64,000 bases of DNA from Azospirillum griseum (lineage in GTDB: Bacteria; Pseudomonadota; Alphaproteobacteria; Azospirillales; Azospirillaceae): the NCBI RefSeq assembly GCF_003966125.1, contig NZ_RXMA01000008.1:62001-126000 (forward strand), written 5' to 3'. Under the pieces are notes generated by a model. That model saw only the letters and a list, made by a program, of their open reading frames with translations. It did no database searches and was not told the DNA's origin. The position numbers and the translations under genes were made by a program. This document shows, in pieces, positions 51,107 to 60,100 of the stretch (positions are counted from its first letter, which is position 1; the number at the start of each line of letters is the position of its first letter).

Positions 51107-51691
51107 TCAGCCTTCAATCCGCAGGGCCAGCCCGGTCGGCGGGGAATCGAGCCGCCCGGTGCAGACGACGCGGCGGGTGTCCTCGAACGCGGCGGCCGGG
51201 CGCGCGCCGATGGTGATTTGCAGGGCCACACGGTCGGCCATCTGCTCCCCCAAATCCTGCGGGCGGGTGGCGGTGCGCGCCTCGTGCCCGAACAGGCTTT
51301 CCAGATACCAGCTCGCCCCGCCCGATCCTTGCGGCGCGCCGTGCAGCAGGGCGCTGGCCACCCGCGCGAACAGCTCCACGCACACGGCGTCCGTGCGGTT
51401 GGCCACCGGCTCGACGAAGCTGGCGTAGCCGACGATCTTGCGGTCCTGCGGACGGTAGAACACGCCGCTGCGCCCCAGGGTGGAGCGGCCTGCCGCCGCC
51501 GCGTCGGCCGCCGCCCCCTCCAGATCGCCGCGCAGCCGGGCGATGCCCCAATCGAGCAGCGTCATCGGTTCCCCGGCCAGCCAATCGAGCGCGTCGCGCT
51601 TTGGACTGTCCTGCGCCGGGGCCGGGGTGGCGGTGGCCAGCGCTACCGACAGCGTCAGCGCGCCGCACAGGGCAGCGCCGCGCATCCTCAT
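51107..51691 (-). CDS. Exported hypothetical protein coupled to an alpha/beta hydrolase
   Basis: 194 residues with a signal peptide (MRGAALCGALTLSVALATATPAPAQ, cleavage probably after PAQ or PAPA). The mature domain has two cysteines (DAVCVELFAR and VVCTGRLD). The family is not recognised. The ATG at 51691 is preferred because it overlaps the stop of the hydrolase (51688-51690) by four bases; the open frame continues upstream inside the hydrolase gene as a shadow. The overlap implies joint translation. Confidence 0.72.
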   Translation of the reverse strand: MRMRGAALCGALTLSVALATATPAPAQDSPKRDALDWLAGEPMTLLDWGIARLRGDLEGAAADAAAAGRSTLGRSGVFYRPQDRKIVGYASFVEPVANRTDAVCVELFARVASALLHGAPQGSGGASWYLESLFGHEARTATRPQDLGEQMADRVALQITIGARPAAAFEDTRRVVCTGRLDSPPTGLALRIEG

Positions 51692-52536
51692 TCGTCCAGG
51701 AAGGCGCGGACGACGGCGATCTGATCCTCGCTCATCAGGGCCGGGGCGTGACCGGTGTGGGCGAATTCGACGACGCGGGCACCGGGGCCGCGCCGGGTCA
51801 TTTCGTCGGCGGTTTCCGCTGTCAGCAGATCGGAATCGGCCCCGCGAATCACCAGAACCGGGCAGCGCACCCGGTCCCACAGCGCCCACAGATCGACGTC
51901 CTGCATCGGCTGCGCCTGGAAAGCGTGGGCGATGCCGGGGTCATAGGCCAGCCCCAACAGCCCATCCGCGCGCTGGCGGGCTGCGTGTTCGGCCAGATGC
52001 CGCCATTGCCCATCGGTCAGGCGGCCAAACCCCATCAGGGTGAAGCGCAGATAGGACTCAACGGCGGCCAGATCGTCGAACACCGGATCCTTGCCGACGT
52101 AATCGGCGATCCGCTGCAACCCGACCTTGGAAATCAGCGGCCCGACATCGTTGATGACCAGGCGGCGGATCGGGCTGTTGGGCTGGGCGGCGAGCGTCAT
52201 GCCGACCAGCCCGCCCATCGAGGTGCCGATCCAATCGACCTCGTCCACCCCCAGCCGGGCGATCAGGGCGGCCATGTCGGCGCAATATTGCGGGTAGCCG
52301 TAGAGCGCCGGATTCGCCAGCCAATCGCTTTTTCCGCGTCCGACGATGTCGGGGCAGGCCACGCGGCGGCGGTCGGCCAACGCCAGCGCCAGCGGATCGA
52401 AGTCGCGCCCGTTGCGGGTCAGCCCATGCACGCACAAGGCTGTGCGGGGGGCGTCGTCGCGCCCCCATTGGGTGTAGGCGACGCGGTGGAACCCGGCGGC
52501 GCTGAGGCCGAGAAAGCTGCGTTCGGACATCGGCAC
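51688..52536 (-). CDS. Alpha/beta hydrolase
   Basis: 282 residues of the alpha/beta hydrolase fold. The oxyanion region is CVHGLTRNGRDFD near 35-47, the nucleophile elbow GTSMGG lies near 105-110 (Ser nucleophile), and the catalytic His is in FAHTGHAPAL near the end. The cap (about 130-200) is short. There is no signal peptide, so it is cytoplasmic; substrate unknown (haloperoxidase-like or esterase). Start is GTG at 52536, or ATG at 52530. It overlaps the exported protein gene downstream. Confidence 0.85.
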   Translation of the reverse strand: MPMSERSFLGLSAAGFHRVAYTQWGRDDAPRTALCVHGLTRNGRDFDPLALALADRRRVACPDIVGRGKSDWLANPALYGYPQYCADMAALIARLGVDEVDWIGTSMGGLVGMTLAAQPNSPIRRLVINDVGPLISKVGLQRIADYVGKDPVFDDLAAVESYLRFTLMGFGRLTDGQWRHLAEHAARQRADGLLGLAYDPGIAHAFQAQPMQDVDLWALWDRVRCPVLVIRGADSDLLTAETADEMTRRGPGARVVEFAHTGHAPALMSEDQIAVVRAFLDE

Positions 52537-52592
52537 GGGGCGGACACTCCGGTAGAGGGCAAGGGGCAGAGGGTGGGCGGGTCGGAAGGATG

Positions 52593-53471
52593 TCAGCCTT
52601 TTTTCGGGGATTTTCCGGACCTTGGCAACTCCGCCGCCGCTCCGGCCAGGGCGGGGGAGGGGTCGACCAGATTTTGGTCATAGGGGTGGAAGGTTGGGTT
52701 GTAGATGCGCCGGATCACCCGGATGTAGTTCTGCGTTTCCTCATAGGGCGGCACGCCGCGATAACGGTCCACCGCCCCCTCCCCGGCGTTGTACCCGGCC
52801 AGGGCCAGGGTGACGTCGCCCTGGAAATAGGCCAGCAACCAGCGCAGATAGCGCACGCCGCCGGTGATGTTCTGGGCCGGGTCGAACACGTCGGACACAC
52901 CGAACCGTTCGGCGGTGTCGGGGATCAACTGCATCAGCCCGGCGGCGTCCTTGGGCGACACCGCGTCGGTGCGGAAGGCGCTTTCGGCCTGGATCACCGC
53001 CAGCACCAGACCGGGATCGACGCCGTGGCGCGCGGCGATGCCATCCACCAGCCGGGCGATTTCCGCCGGAGGCGCGGTGATGCCGCGCACCGGGGCACCG
53101 CCGGGACGGCACCAGGGACGGATGCGGCCCATGCCGCCGGGAACATAATGCACCATCCGCCGCGCCTCGCTGTGCCCGCGCGAGGCAGCGGCGCGCAGCC
53201 AGGCGGTGCCGAGCCGCCGGTCGCGGCTGACGCCCACGCCGAAGAGATAGCGGCGGGCGAGGCGGAAGGCGGCGTTGGGGTCGCCCTGCTCGGCGGCTTC
53301 GCAATCGGACAGGCGTTTCGCCGCCATCGGGCTGGGGGCGAGAGTGGCTTGGGGGGTGGTTTGGGGGGTGTTTTGCGGGGCGATGCCGTTCGGCCGGTCC
53401 GCCGCACGGACGGCGGGCGCGGTCAGGGCGACCAACGCCACCAGGATCACCGACACGACACGACCAATCAC
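52593..53471 (-). CDS. Lytic transglycosylase with Sel1-like repeat
   Basis: 292 residues. A signal peptide (SVILVALVALTAPAVRA) sends it to the periplasm. A Sel1/TPR-like segment (about 55-100, CEAAEQGDPNAAFRLARRY and WLRAAASRGH) precedes the SLT domain, where E173 in VIQAESAFRTDA is the catalytic glutamate and GLMQLIP follows. LALAGYNAGEGAVD is the third family motif. It cleaves murein to leave 1,6-anhydro ends. The start is GTG at 53471. It is divergent from moeA. Confidence 0.9.
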   Translation of the reverse strand: MIGRVVSVILVALVALTAPAVRAADRPNGIAPQNTPQTTPQATLAPSPMAAKRLSDCEAAEQGDPNAAFRLARRYLFGVGVSRDRRLGTAWLRAAASRGHSEARRMVHYVPGGMGRIRPWCRPGGAPVRGITAPPAEIARLVDGIAARHGVDPGLVLAVIQAESAFRTDAVSPKDAAGLMQLIPDTAERFGVSDVFDPAQNITGGVRYLRWLLAYFQGDVTLALAGYNAGEGAVDRYRGVPPYEETQNYIRVIRRIYNPTFHPYDQNLVDPSPALAGAAAELPRSGKSPKKG

Positions 53472-53629
53472 CCATCACCCCCAGGAAAACGCGACCAGAC
53501 TCGACCGCTTGCCGAAAGACTGCGCGTCAGTATGGGGAGGCAATCGACCCACGGCAAGGACGGGAGGCCGCCTTTGCAAAATCACCCTCCGGTCCGGTGG
53601 CCGCATCGGAGGGGGGGCGGAGCTGACGC

Positions 53630-53659
53630 GGGCGTCTTGATCTTGGGCGTCTTGATCTT
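53630..53659. repeat. 15-base tandem repeat, two copies
   Basis: GGGCGTCTTGATCTT occurs at 53630-53644 and again at 53645-53659 in the intergenic region upstream of moeA. Its role is unknown; I found no promoter element that it would contribute to. Confidence 0.8.
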
Positions 53660-53732
53660 GGACAAGGGACGGGTGTCGGCTGTTGCGCTACGCTGCCCGC
53701 CCCGAGCAATTCCACCCGACAGGTTGCACCCG

Positions 53733-54998
53733 ATGACGCCGCCCACACCCCCGATGAACGATTGCACCGCCCACGGCCCGACCGCCCTGTCGCTTGACGC
53801 GGCGCTGGACCGCATCGCCGAGAGCCATGGCCCGGTGACGGGTACAGAAACGGTTCCGCTGCGCGCCGCGTTGGGCCGGGTGTTGGCCGAGGAGGTGACG
53901 GCTCCGGTCAATGTGCCCCCGGCGGCGGTGTCGGCCATGGACGGATGGGCCTTTGTCGCCGCACCCGGTGACGGGCCGCGCCGCCTGACCGTGGTCGGGC
54001 GGGTTCCGGCCGGGTCGAGCTTCCCCGACAGGGTGATGGCGGGGCAGGCGGTGCGGATCTTCACCGGCGCGCCGATCCCCGCCGGGGTCGATTGCGTCGC
54101 CATGCAGGAGGATTGCCGGACGGAATCGGACGGGGCGGCGGTCTGGGTCCCCGCCGGGCTGGAGGTTGGCACCAACATCCGCCCGAAGGGGGAGGACATG
54201 ACCGCCGGATCGGTGGTGCTGCGCCCCGGCCAACGGATGCGTGCGCAAGAGGTCGGTCTGGCTGCCGCCGTCGGGCGTTCCACCGTCATGGTGCGCCAGC
54301 GCTTGCGCGTCGCCCTGTTTTCCACCGGCGATGAGTTGCGTGAACCAGGGCAGGACAAACCCGACCACGCCATTTACGACGCCAACCGCCACACCATCGC
54401 CGCCCAGCTCGACGGGTTGGGGGTGGAGGTGATCGATCTGGGTATTTTGCCCGACCAGCCCGACGCCGTGCGCGCCGCGCTGGCCGAGGCCGCCACCCGT
54501 GCCGATCTGTTGGTGACGAGCGGCGGCGTGTCGGTCGGGGAGGAGGACCACGTCAAGGCGGCGGTCGCTGCGCTGGGAGTCATTGATCTGTGGAAGCTGG
54601 CGATCAAGCCGGGCAAGCCGCTGGCGCTGGGCCGCGTCGGCTCCACCCCCTTCCTGGGGCTGCCGGGCAACCCGGTGTCGGCGATGGTGACGTTTCTGCT
54701 GGTCGGGCGGCCGCTGGTGCTGCGCCTGTCGGGGGCCAGCGACACGCCGACGCCGCGCTGTCTGGTGGTGTCGGGCTTCACCTTCACCAAAAAGCCGGGG
54801 CGGCGCGAGTTTCTGCGCGCCCGGTTGGAGCGGTCGATCGATGGGTTGCCGATGGCGATCCGCTTCCCCAACAACAGCAGCGGCGTTCTGACCTCGATGG
54901 TCGAGGCCGACGGATTGGTGGACATGCCCGCCGAAGCCGAGGTGATCGCCCCCGGCGACATGGTGGAGTTCCTGCCCTTCACCGGTCTGTTCGGGTGA
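53733..54998 (+). CDS. moeA: Molybdopterin molybdenumtransferase MoeA
   Basis: 421 residues. It inserts molybdate into adenylated molybdopterin, the last common step of molybdenum cofactor synthesis. The opening motif LAEEVTAPVNVPPAAVSAMDG and the domain III core (ALFSTGDEL, DANRHTIAAQL, TSGGVSVGEEDHV, PGKPLALG, LPGNPVS) are intact. The C-terminal beta domain ends at GDMVEFLPFTGLFG. The ATG at 53733 is used; ATG at 53754 is an alternative. No other cofactor gene lies in the window. It is divergent from the transglycosylase. Confidence 0.95.
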   Translation: MTPPTPPMNDCTAHGPTALSLDAALDRIAESHGPVTGTETVPLRAALGRVLAEEVTAPVNVPPAAVSAMDGWAFVAAPGDGPRRLTVVGRVPAGSSFPDRVMAGQAVRIFTGAPIPAGVDCVAMQEDCRTESDGAAVWVPAGLEVGTNIRPKGEDMTAGSVVLRPGQRMRAQEVGLAAAVGRSTVMVRQRLRVALFSTGDELREPGQDKPDHAIYDANRHTIAAQLDGLGVEVIDLGILPDQPDAVRAALAEAATRADLLVTSGGVSVGEEDHVKAAVAALGVIDLWKLAIKPGKPLALGRVGSTPFLGLPGNPVSAMVTFLLVGRPLVLRLSGASDTPTPRCLVVSGFTFTKKPGRREFLRARLERSIDGLPMAIRFPNNSSGVLTSMVEADGLVDMPAEAEVIAPGDMVEFLPFTGLFG

Positions 54999-55019
54999 TT
55001 CCGAACGATCCAAAATTCT

Positions 55020-55041
55020 GATTGAAACGGTAGATTCAATC
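55020..55041. promoter_or_regulatory. Inverted repeat upstream of yeiH, candidate LysR operator
   Basis: GATTGAA at 55020-55026 and TTCAATC at 55035-55041 form a seven-base inverted repeat with an eight-base spacer. It lies 58 bases before the yeiH start, and the gene after yeiH encodes a LysR regulator, so it may be that protein's binding site. The assignment rests on symmetry and position only. Confidence 0.4.
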
Positions 55042-55098
55042 GATTGGACGGATTGACGATTCCCCGACAGTTTCCGTGTGAAATTGGAGGGCATCGCC

Positions 55099-56124
55099 AT
55101 GATCCGCATCGTTCTGTTGCGCGCCGTTCCCGTCGCCGCGCTGCGCGCCATCCCCGGTGTCGCCCTGTCGGCGGCGCTGGCCGCTGGCGCGTTTGCTCTG
55201 GTCCATCTGTTGGGGCTGCGGGCGGTCAGCCCGCTGGTGCTGGCCGTTCTGCTGGGCATGGTGGCGCGTGGGGTTCTGGGCCGGGGCGGGCGGGCCGTCA
55301 CCCGTCCCGGCGTCGCCTTCACCGTCCGCCCGCTGCTGCGCGTCGCGGTGATGCTGCTGGGCGCGCAGGTGACGGTGGACCGCATCGCCGCGCTGGGCGG
55401 GGCCGGGTTGGCGGTGATCGCCGCCGCGCTGGCCGCCTGCCTGGGATTCAGCGTGTGGTTGGGCCGGGCGCTGCGGGTGGAGCCGGGGTTGGCCCGCCTG
55501 ATCGGGGCGGGAACCGCGATCTGCGGCGCGTCCGCCGTGCTGGCCGTGACCAGCGCCACCCGCGCCGACGAGGAGGATGTCGCCTACGCCATCGCCTGCG
55601 TCACCCTGTGCGGCACGCTGTCCATGCTGCTTTACCCGCTGTTGGCCGAGGGGTTGGCGCTCGCCCCGCGCGCCTATGGCCTGTGGGCCGGTGCCTCGAT
55701 CCACGAGGTCGGGCAGGCGGTCGCCACAGCGTTCCAGAACGGGCGGGAGGCGGGGGAGGTCGGGACCATCGCCAAGCTGTGGCGGGTGGCGCTGCTGGCC
55801 CCGGTCGTGATCGGGATGGGGTTGGTGGAGGCCCGGCGCGGTGGCAACGTCCCCGGTCCGCGTCCGGCGCTGCTGCCCTGGTTTGTCACCGGTTTCCTGA
55901 TTCTGATCGCGGCGAACAGCGCCGGTCTGCTGCCCGACGCGGTGCGGCAGGCGGCGGGGTGGGTGGCTCCCTTCCTGCTGGCGATGGCGTTGGGGGCGAT
56001 GGGGCTGGACGCCGACCCGGCCAAGCTGCGTGCCCGTGGCCCGCGCCCGCTGCTGTTGGGGCTGGGGGCGACGCTGTTCCTTGCCAGCGCCAGCCTGATC
56101 GGCATTCTGTGGCTGCTGCCCTGA
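55099..56124 (+). CDS. YeiH-family putative sulfate exporter (UPF0324)
   Basis: 341 residues, an inner membrane protein with about ten helices. Family motifs are visible: GAQVTVDRIAALGGAGL, IGAGTAICGASAV near 135-147 and GLWAGASIHEVGQAVATAF near 199-217. Members are described as putative sulfate or sulfonate exporters, but direct evidence is limited. ATG at 55099 is chosen because GGAGG lies nine bases upstream; GTG at 55078 is a poor alternative. A LysR gene follows after 39 bases and may control it. Confidence 0.9.
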   Translation: MIRIVLLRAVPVAALRAIPGVALSAALAAGAFALVHLLGLRAVSPLVLAVLLGMVARGVLGRGGRAVTRPGVAFTVRPLLRVAVMLLGAQVTVDRIAALGGAGLAVIAAALAACLGFSVWLGRALRVEPGLARLIGAGTAICGASAVLAVTSATRADEEDVAYAIACVTLCGTLSMLLYPLLAEGLALAPRAYGLWAGASIHEVGQAVATAFQNGREAGEVGTIAKLWRVALLAPVVIGMGLVEARRGGNVPGPRPALLPWFVTGFLILIAANSAGLLPDAVRQAAGWVAPFLLAMALGAMGLDADPAKLRARGPRPLLLGLGATLFLASASLIGILWLLP

Positions 56125-56163
56125 CCGGGGCGGCCTGCGCTTTCCCCGAACGCCGGAGCGGCG

Positions 56164-57069
56164 ATGACCCTGGAACAGTTGCGCATCTTTGCCGCCGTCG
56201 CCGACCTGCTGCACTTCACCCGCGCGGCGGAGAGCCTGCGCCTGTCCCAGCCCGCCGTCAGCGCCGCCATCGCCGGGTTGGAGTCGGAGCATGGCGTCCG
56301 CCTGTTCGACCGCATCGGTCGCCGGGTGGAGCTGACCGCCGCCGGTCATCTGCTGCGCGAGGAGGCCCGCGCCATCCTGCGCCGGGTCGAGGACGCCGGA
56401 ACCCGGATGGCCGAAATGACCGGGCTGGCGCGCGGCGCGCTGCGGCTGGTCGTCAGCCAGACCGTCGGTCATCATTGGCTGCCGCCGCGTCTGCTGCGCT
56501 TTGCGGCGGCTGTTCCCGGCATCCGCGTCGATCTGGAGATCGGCAACACTGACGCGGTGGCCGAGGCGGTGCGGGAGGGGCGGGCCGAGTTGGGCATCGC
56601 CGAAGGCACGGTGCGCGACCCGGCCCTGGTGGCCGATCCGATTCCCGGCGACCGGCTGGTGCTGCTGGCCGACCCGGCCCACCCCTGGGCCAAGGGGGAG
56701 CGCGTGACCGCCGAGGGGTTGGCCGCCGCTCGCTGGATCCTGCGCGAAACCGGTTCCGGCACCCGCGCGGCCTTTGAACAGGCGATCCGCGCGGCGGGCG
56801 TTGATCCGGCGGGGTTGAGCGTCGCCCTGACCCTGCCCGACGGGGCGCTGATCCGTCAGGCGTTGTTGGCCGGGCTGGGGCTGAGCGTGCTGTCCGATCT
56901 GGTGGTGGCCGACGCGCTGGCCGACGGGCGGCTGGTGGCGTTGCGCGGGTTGGCGCTGCCGGTCCGCCCCTTCCATCTGGTGCGCCACCGCGACCGCCAC
57001 CGCAGCGCTGCCGAACGGGCCTTCGTCCGGCTGGCGCTGGAGGGGGCGGAGGCATCGGCGGAGGGCTGA
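56164..57069 (+). CDS. LysR-family transcriptional regulator
   Basis: 301 residues. The N-terminal helix-turn-helix (MTLEQLRIFAAVADLLHFTRAAESLRLSQPAVSAAI pattern) covers about 1-60, followed by a linker helix and a two-lobed effector domain (about 90-295, ALRLVVSQTVGHHWLPPRLL and others). The start follows GGAGCGGCG. It lies downstream of yeiH in the same direction, unlike the usual divergent layout. YeiE-type regulators are associated with YeiH and sulfur metabolism; control of yeiH is inferred. The A2M reading frame begins right at its end but in a different real start. Confidence 0.9.
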   Translation: MTLEQLRIFAAVADLLHFTRAAESLRLSQPAVSAAIAGLESEHGVRLFDRIGRRVELTAAGHLLREEARAILRRVEDAGTRMAEMTGLARGALRLVVSQTVGHHWLPPRLLRFAAAVPGIRVDLEIGNTDAVAEAVREGRAELGIAEGTVRDPALVADPIPGDRLVLLADPAHPWAKGERVTAEGLAAARWILRETGSGTRAAFEQAIRAAGVDPAGLSVALTLPDGALIRQALLAGLGLSVLSDLVVADALADGRLVALRGLALPVRPFHLVRHRDRHRSAAERAFVRLALEGAEASAEG

Positions 57070-57176
57070 TGTTTGCCCCGAGTCCTCAAGCCGTCGCCCT
57101 CAAGCGACCGTTATCAAGCGACTGTTATCAAGCGTATAAGGGAGGGGAACGGCGCGTTTGGGCGGGGGATGGGGCG

Positions 57177-60100
57177 ATGAGGCGGTTTCTGGCGGTGGTG
57201 TGGATCGCGGTGGCGTGGCTGGTCCTGGCCGTCGGTTCGCAGGCTGTGGCGGATTCGTCCTACAGCGTGCCGAACTGGGTGGACACCAAACTGTATGTCG
57301 GCACCCTGATGGCGAAGGCCCCGCCGCAGCCCAACCCGCAGGTCAGCGACGCCGCCCTGAAGCAGGCGCGCGCCGCGCTGGCCCGCAAGGACGGGGCCGC
57401 CGCCGTGCCGAAATTCGAACAGGCGATCATCAACGGTGCCGCCAGCCCGTCGGTGTGGCTGGAACTCAGCGCCGCGTGGATGGCGCTGCCCACGCCCAAC
57501 AAGGACCGTGCCCTGCAAAGCGCGGTTCAGGCCGGGATGAACGATCCCAAGGACGACGAGCGCGTCGCCACCCTGCTGCGCGTCGCCAGCCTGATGGACG
57601 AGGCGTTCGGCAAGCCCGACGAGGCGGCCAAGGCGCTGGGCGCGATCCGCGCCATGGGCGACAAGCTGGAGCCGGGCACGCTCGACGCGCTCGCCCCCAA
57701 GCTGGAGGAGCGCTGGATCGCGCTGCGCCGCAAGGCGGGTCTGACCCTGCGCGACGTGACCGTCAATTCGGACGACGCGGTGGCCCGCGTCTGCTTCCAG
57801 TTCAACGACCGGCTGAGCACACGCAAGGGCTTGCGGTTCGACGATTATGTGCGGGTGGAGCCGCCGACCAAGCTGTCGGTCGACGCGCGCGACAACACGC
57901 TGTGCCTGCGCGGCGTCAACCACGGGTCCAGCTACACCGTCACCCTGCGCCAGGGCCTGCCCGGCGAGGATGGGGTGGAGCAGAAGGCCGACGAAACCCA
58001 GCGCGTGCGCGTGCCCGACCGCGCGCCGCTGGTCGCCTTCAAGGGATCGGCCTTCATCCTGCCGCGCAGCGGGCCGGATGGTGTGCCGGTGATGTCGGTC
58101 AACGCCGACAAGCTGCTGATCACGGTCTATCGGGTTCCGGACCGTGGTCTGGTCGCCAGCCGGATGGACGGGCAACTGTTCCGTGACGTGTCGGGTCGCA
58201 CGGCGGAAACCATTTCCGACCTGTATGGCGAACGGCTGTGGACCGGCACGCTGGAGGTGAAGGGCGAGCGCAACCGGCAAACCCTGTCGGCGCTGCCCTT
58301 CCGGCAGGCGGTGGGCGACCAGCCCAGGCCCGGCCTGTACGCCATCACCGCCAAACCCGCCGATGTGGAACCGGGCAACGAGTGGAACGACATCGCCACC
58401 CAATGGGTGCTGGTGTCCGACATCGGGTTGACCAGCCTGCGCGGGGCCGATGGGTTGACGGTTTTCGCCCGCTCCTACGCCACCGCCAAGCCGCTGGCCG
58501 GGGTGGAGATCGCCCTGGTCGCCAACAACAACGCGGAGATCGCGCGGGCGACGACCGACGAGTTGGGCCGTGTCCGTTTCGCACCGGGGCTGCTGAAGAC
58601 CGGCGGCAACACGCCCAACATGGTCATGGCCTATCATGGCACCGACTACGCCATGCAGGATCTGCTCAACGCCGCCTTCGATCTCAGCGATCGCGGGGTT
58701 GGCGGGCGGGCGGCACCGGGGCCGATGGACGCCTTCGTCTACACCGACCGGGGCGTCTACCGGCAGGGGGAGACGGTCAACCTGTCGATCCTGCTGCGCG
58801 ACGACAAGACCGACGCGGTGGAGAATTTCCCGCTGACCGTGAAGATCCTGCGGCCCAGCGGCACGGAGTATTTCAGCGGCCCGCTGACCGCGCAGGCGGC
58901 GGGCGGTTACAGCCTGCCCCTGAGCCTGTCGCGCACCGCCCCGCTGGGCGGCTGGCAGGTCGAGATCTACAGCGATCCCAAGGGCGCGCCGATCGGGTCC
59001 GGCGGCTTCCAGGTCGAGGATTTCGTGCCGGTCAAGCTGGCGCTGGATCTCACGCCCGGCGGCACCTTCCTGGTTCCCGGCAAACCGTTCGAGGTGGTGG
59101 CGAACGGCCGCTTCCTCTACGGCCCGCCCGCCGCCGGTCTGGGCGGCACGGCAGAGGTGGCGATCCAGCCCGACCCGACGCCGTACCCGACGCACAAGGA
59201 TTATCGCTTCGGCCGCGTGCAGGACAGCGTGGACAGCAAGCTGGACACGCTGGAGTTCCCGACCACCGACGCGCAGGGGCAATCGCGAGTCGCCGTGACC
59301 GTCCCGTCGCTGCCCGACACCTCTCGCCCGCTGCGGGCGGAGATTCGCGTCTCCCTGTCCGAACCCGGCGGACGCCCGGTGCACAAGGCGGTGACGGTTC
59401 CCATCCGCGCCAAATCCCACGCCATCGGCCTGCGCCCGCACTTCAGCGACGGGCGGATCGGCGAAGGGCAGGAGGCCGGCTTTGATCTCGTCACCCTGGC
59501 CCCGGACGGCACGCCCATCGCCACCCCCGGCCTGAGCTGGGAGTTGCTGGAGGAGCGGGTCAGCTATCAATGGTTCCGGCAACATGGCCGTTACAGCTAC
59601 AACGCCGTGACCCGCAGCGTTGCCATCTCCTCCGGGACCATCGCCGCGTTGGCCGACAAACCGGTGACGCTGGCGCTGGGGCGGCGCGATTTTGGCCGTT
59701 ACCGGATCGAGGTGACGGACAAGGCGGCGGGGGTGGCCACCTCCTACCGCTTCTCCGCCGGGTGGCAGAGCGAGGACAGCAGCGGCAACACGCCGGACAA
59801 GCTGGAGATCGCGACCGACAAGCCCGCCTACAGCCCCGGTGACACCGCCCGCGTGCGCATCACCCCGCCCTTTGCCGGGGAGGTGCTGTTGACCGTGGCG
59901 ACCGACCGCCTGTTCGAGGCGCGCAACCTGACGGTTCCCGCCGATGGCCTGACGGTGGAGGTGCCGGTCAACGCCGCCTGGGGGCCGGGGGCCTACGTCA
60001 CCGCCACCGTCTTCCGTCCGCCGGTGGTGGGGAAGGAACGGCAACCGGTGCGCGCCGTCGGCGTCGCCTGGGTCGGCATCGACCCGGCGGTGCGCACGCT

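Noticed and set aside
53472-53732. A gene in the moeA upstream region
   Set aside because: Open frames here contain only low-complexity shadow sequence and a 15-base tandem repeat; no ribosome binding site or family pattern supports a gene.
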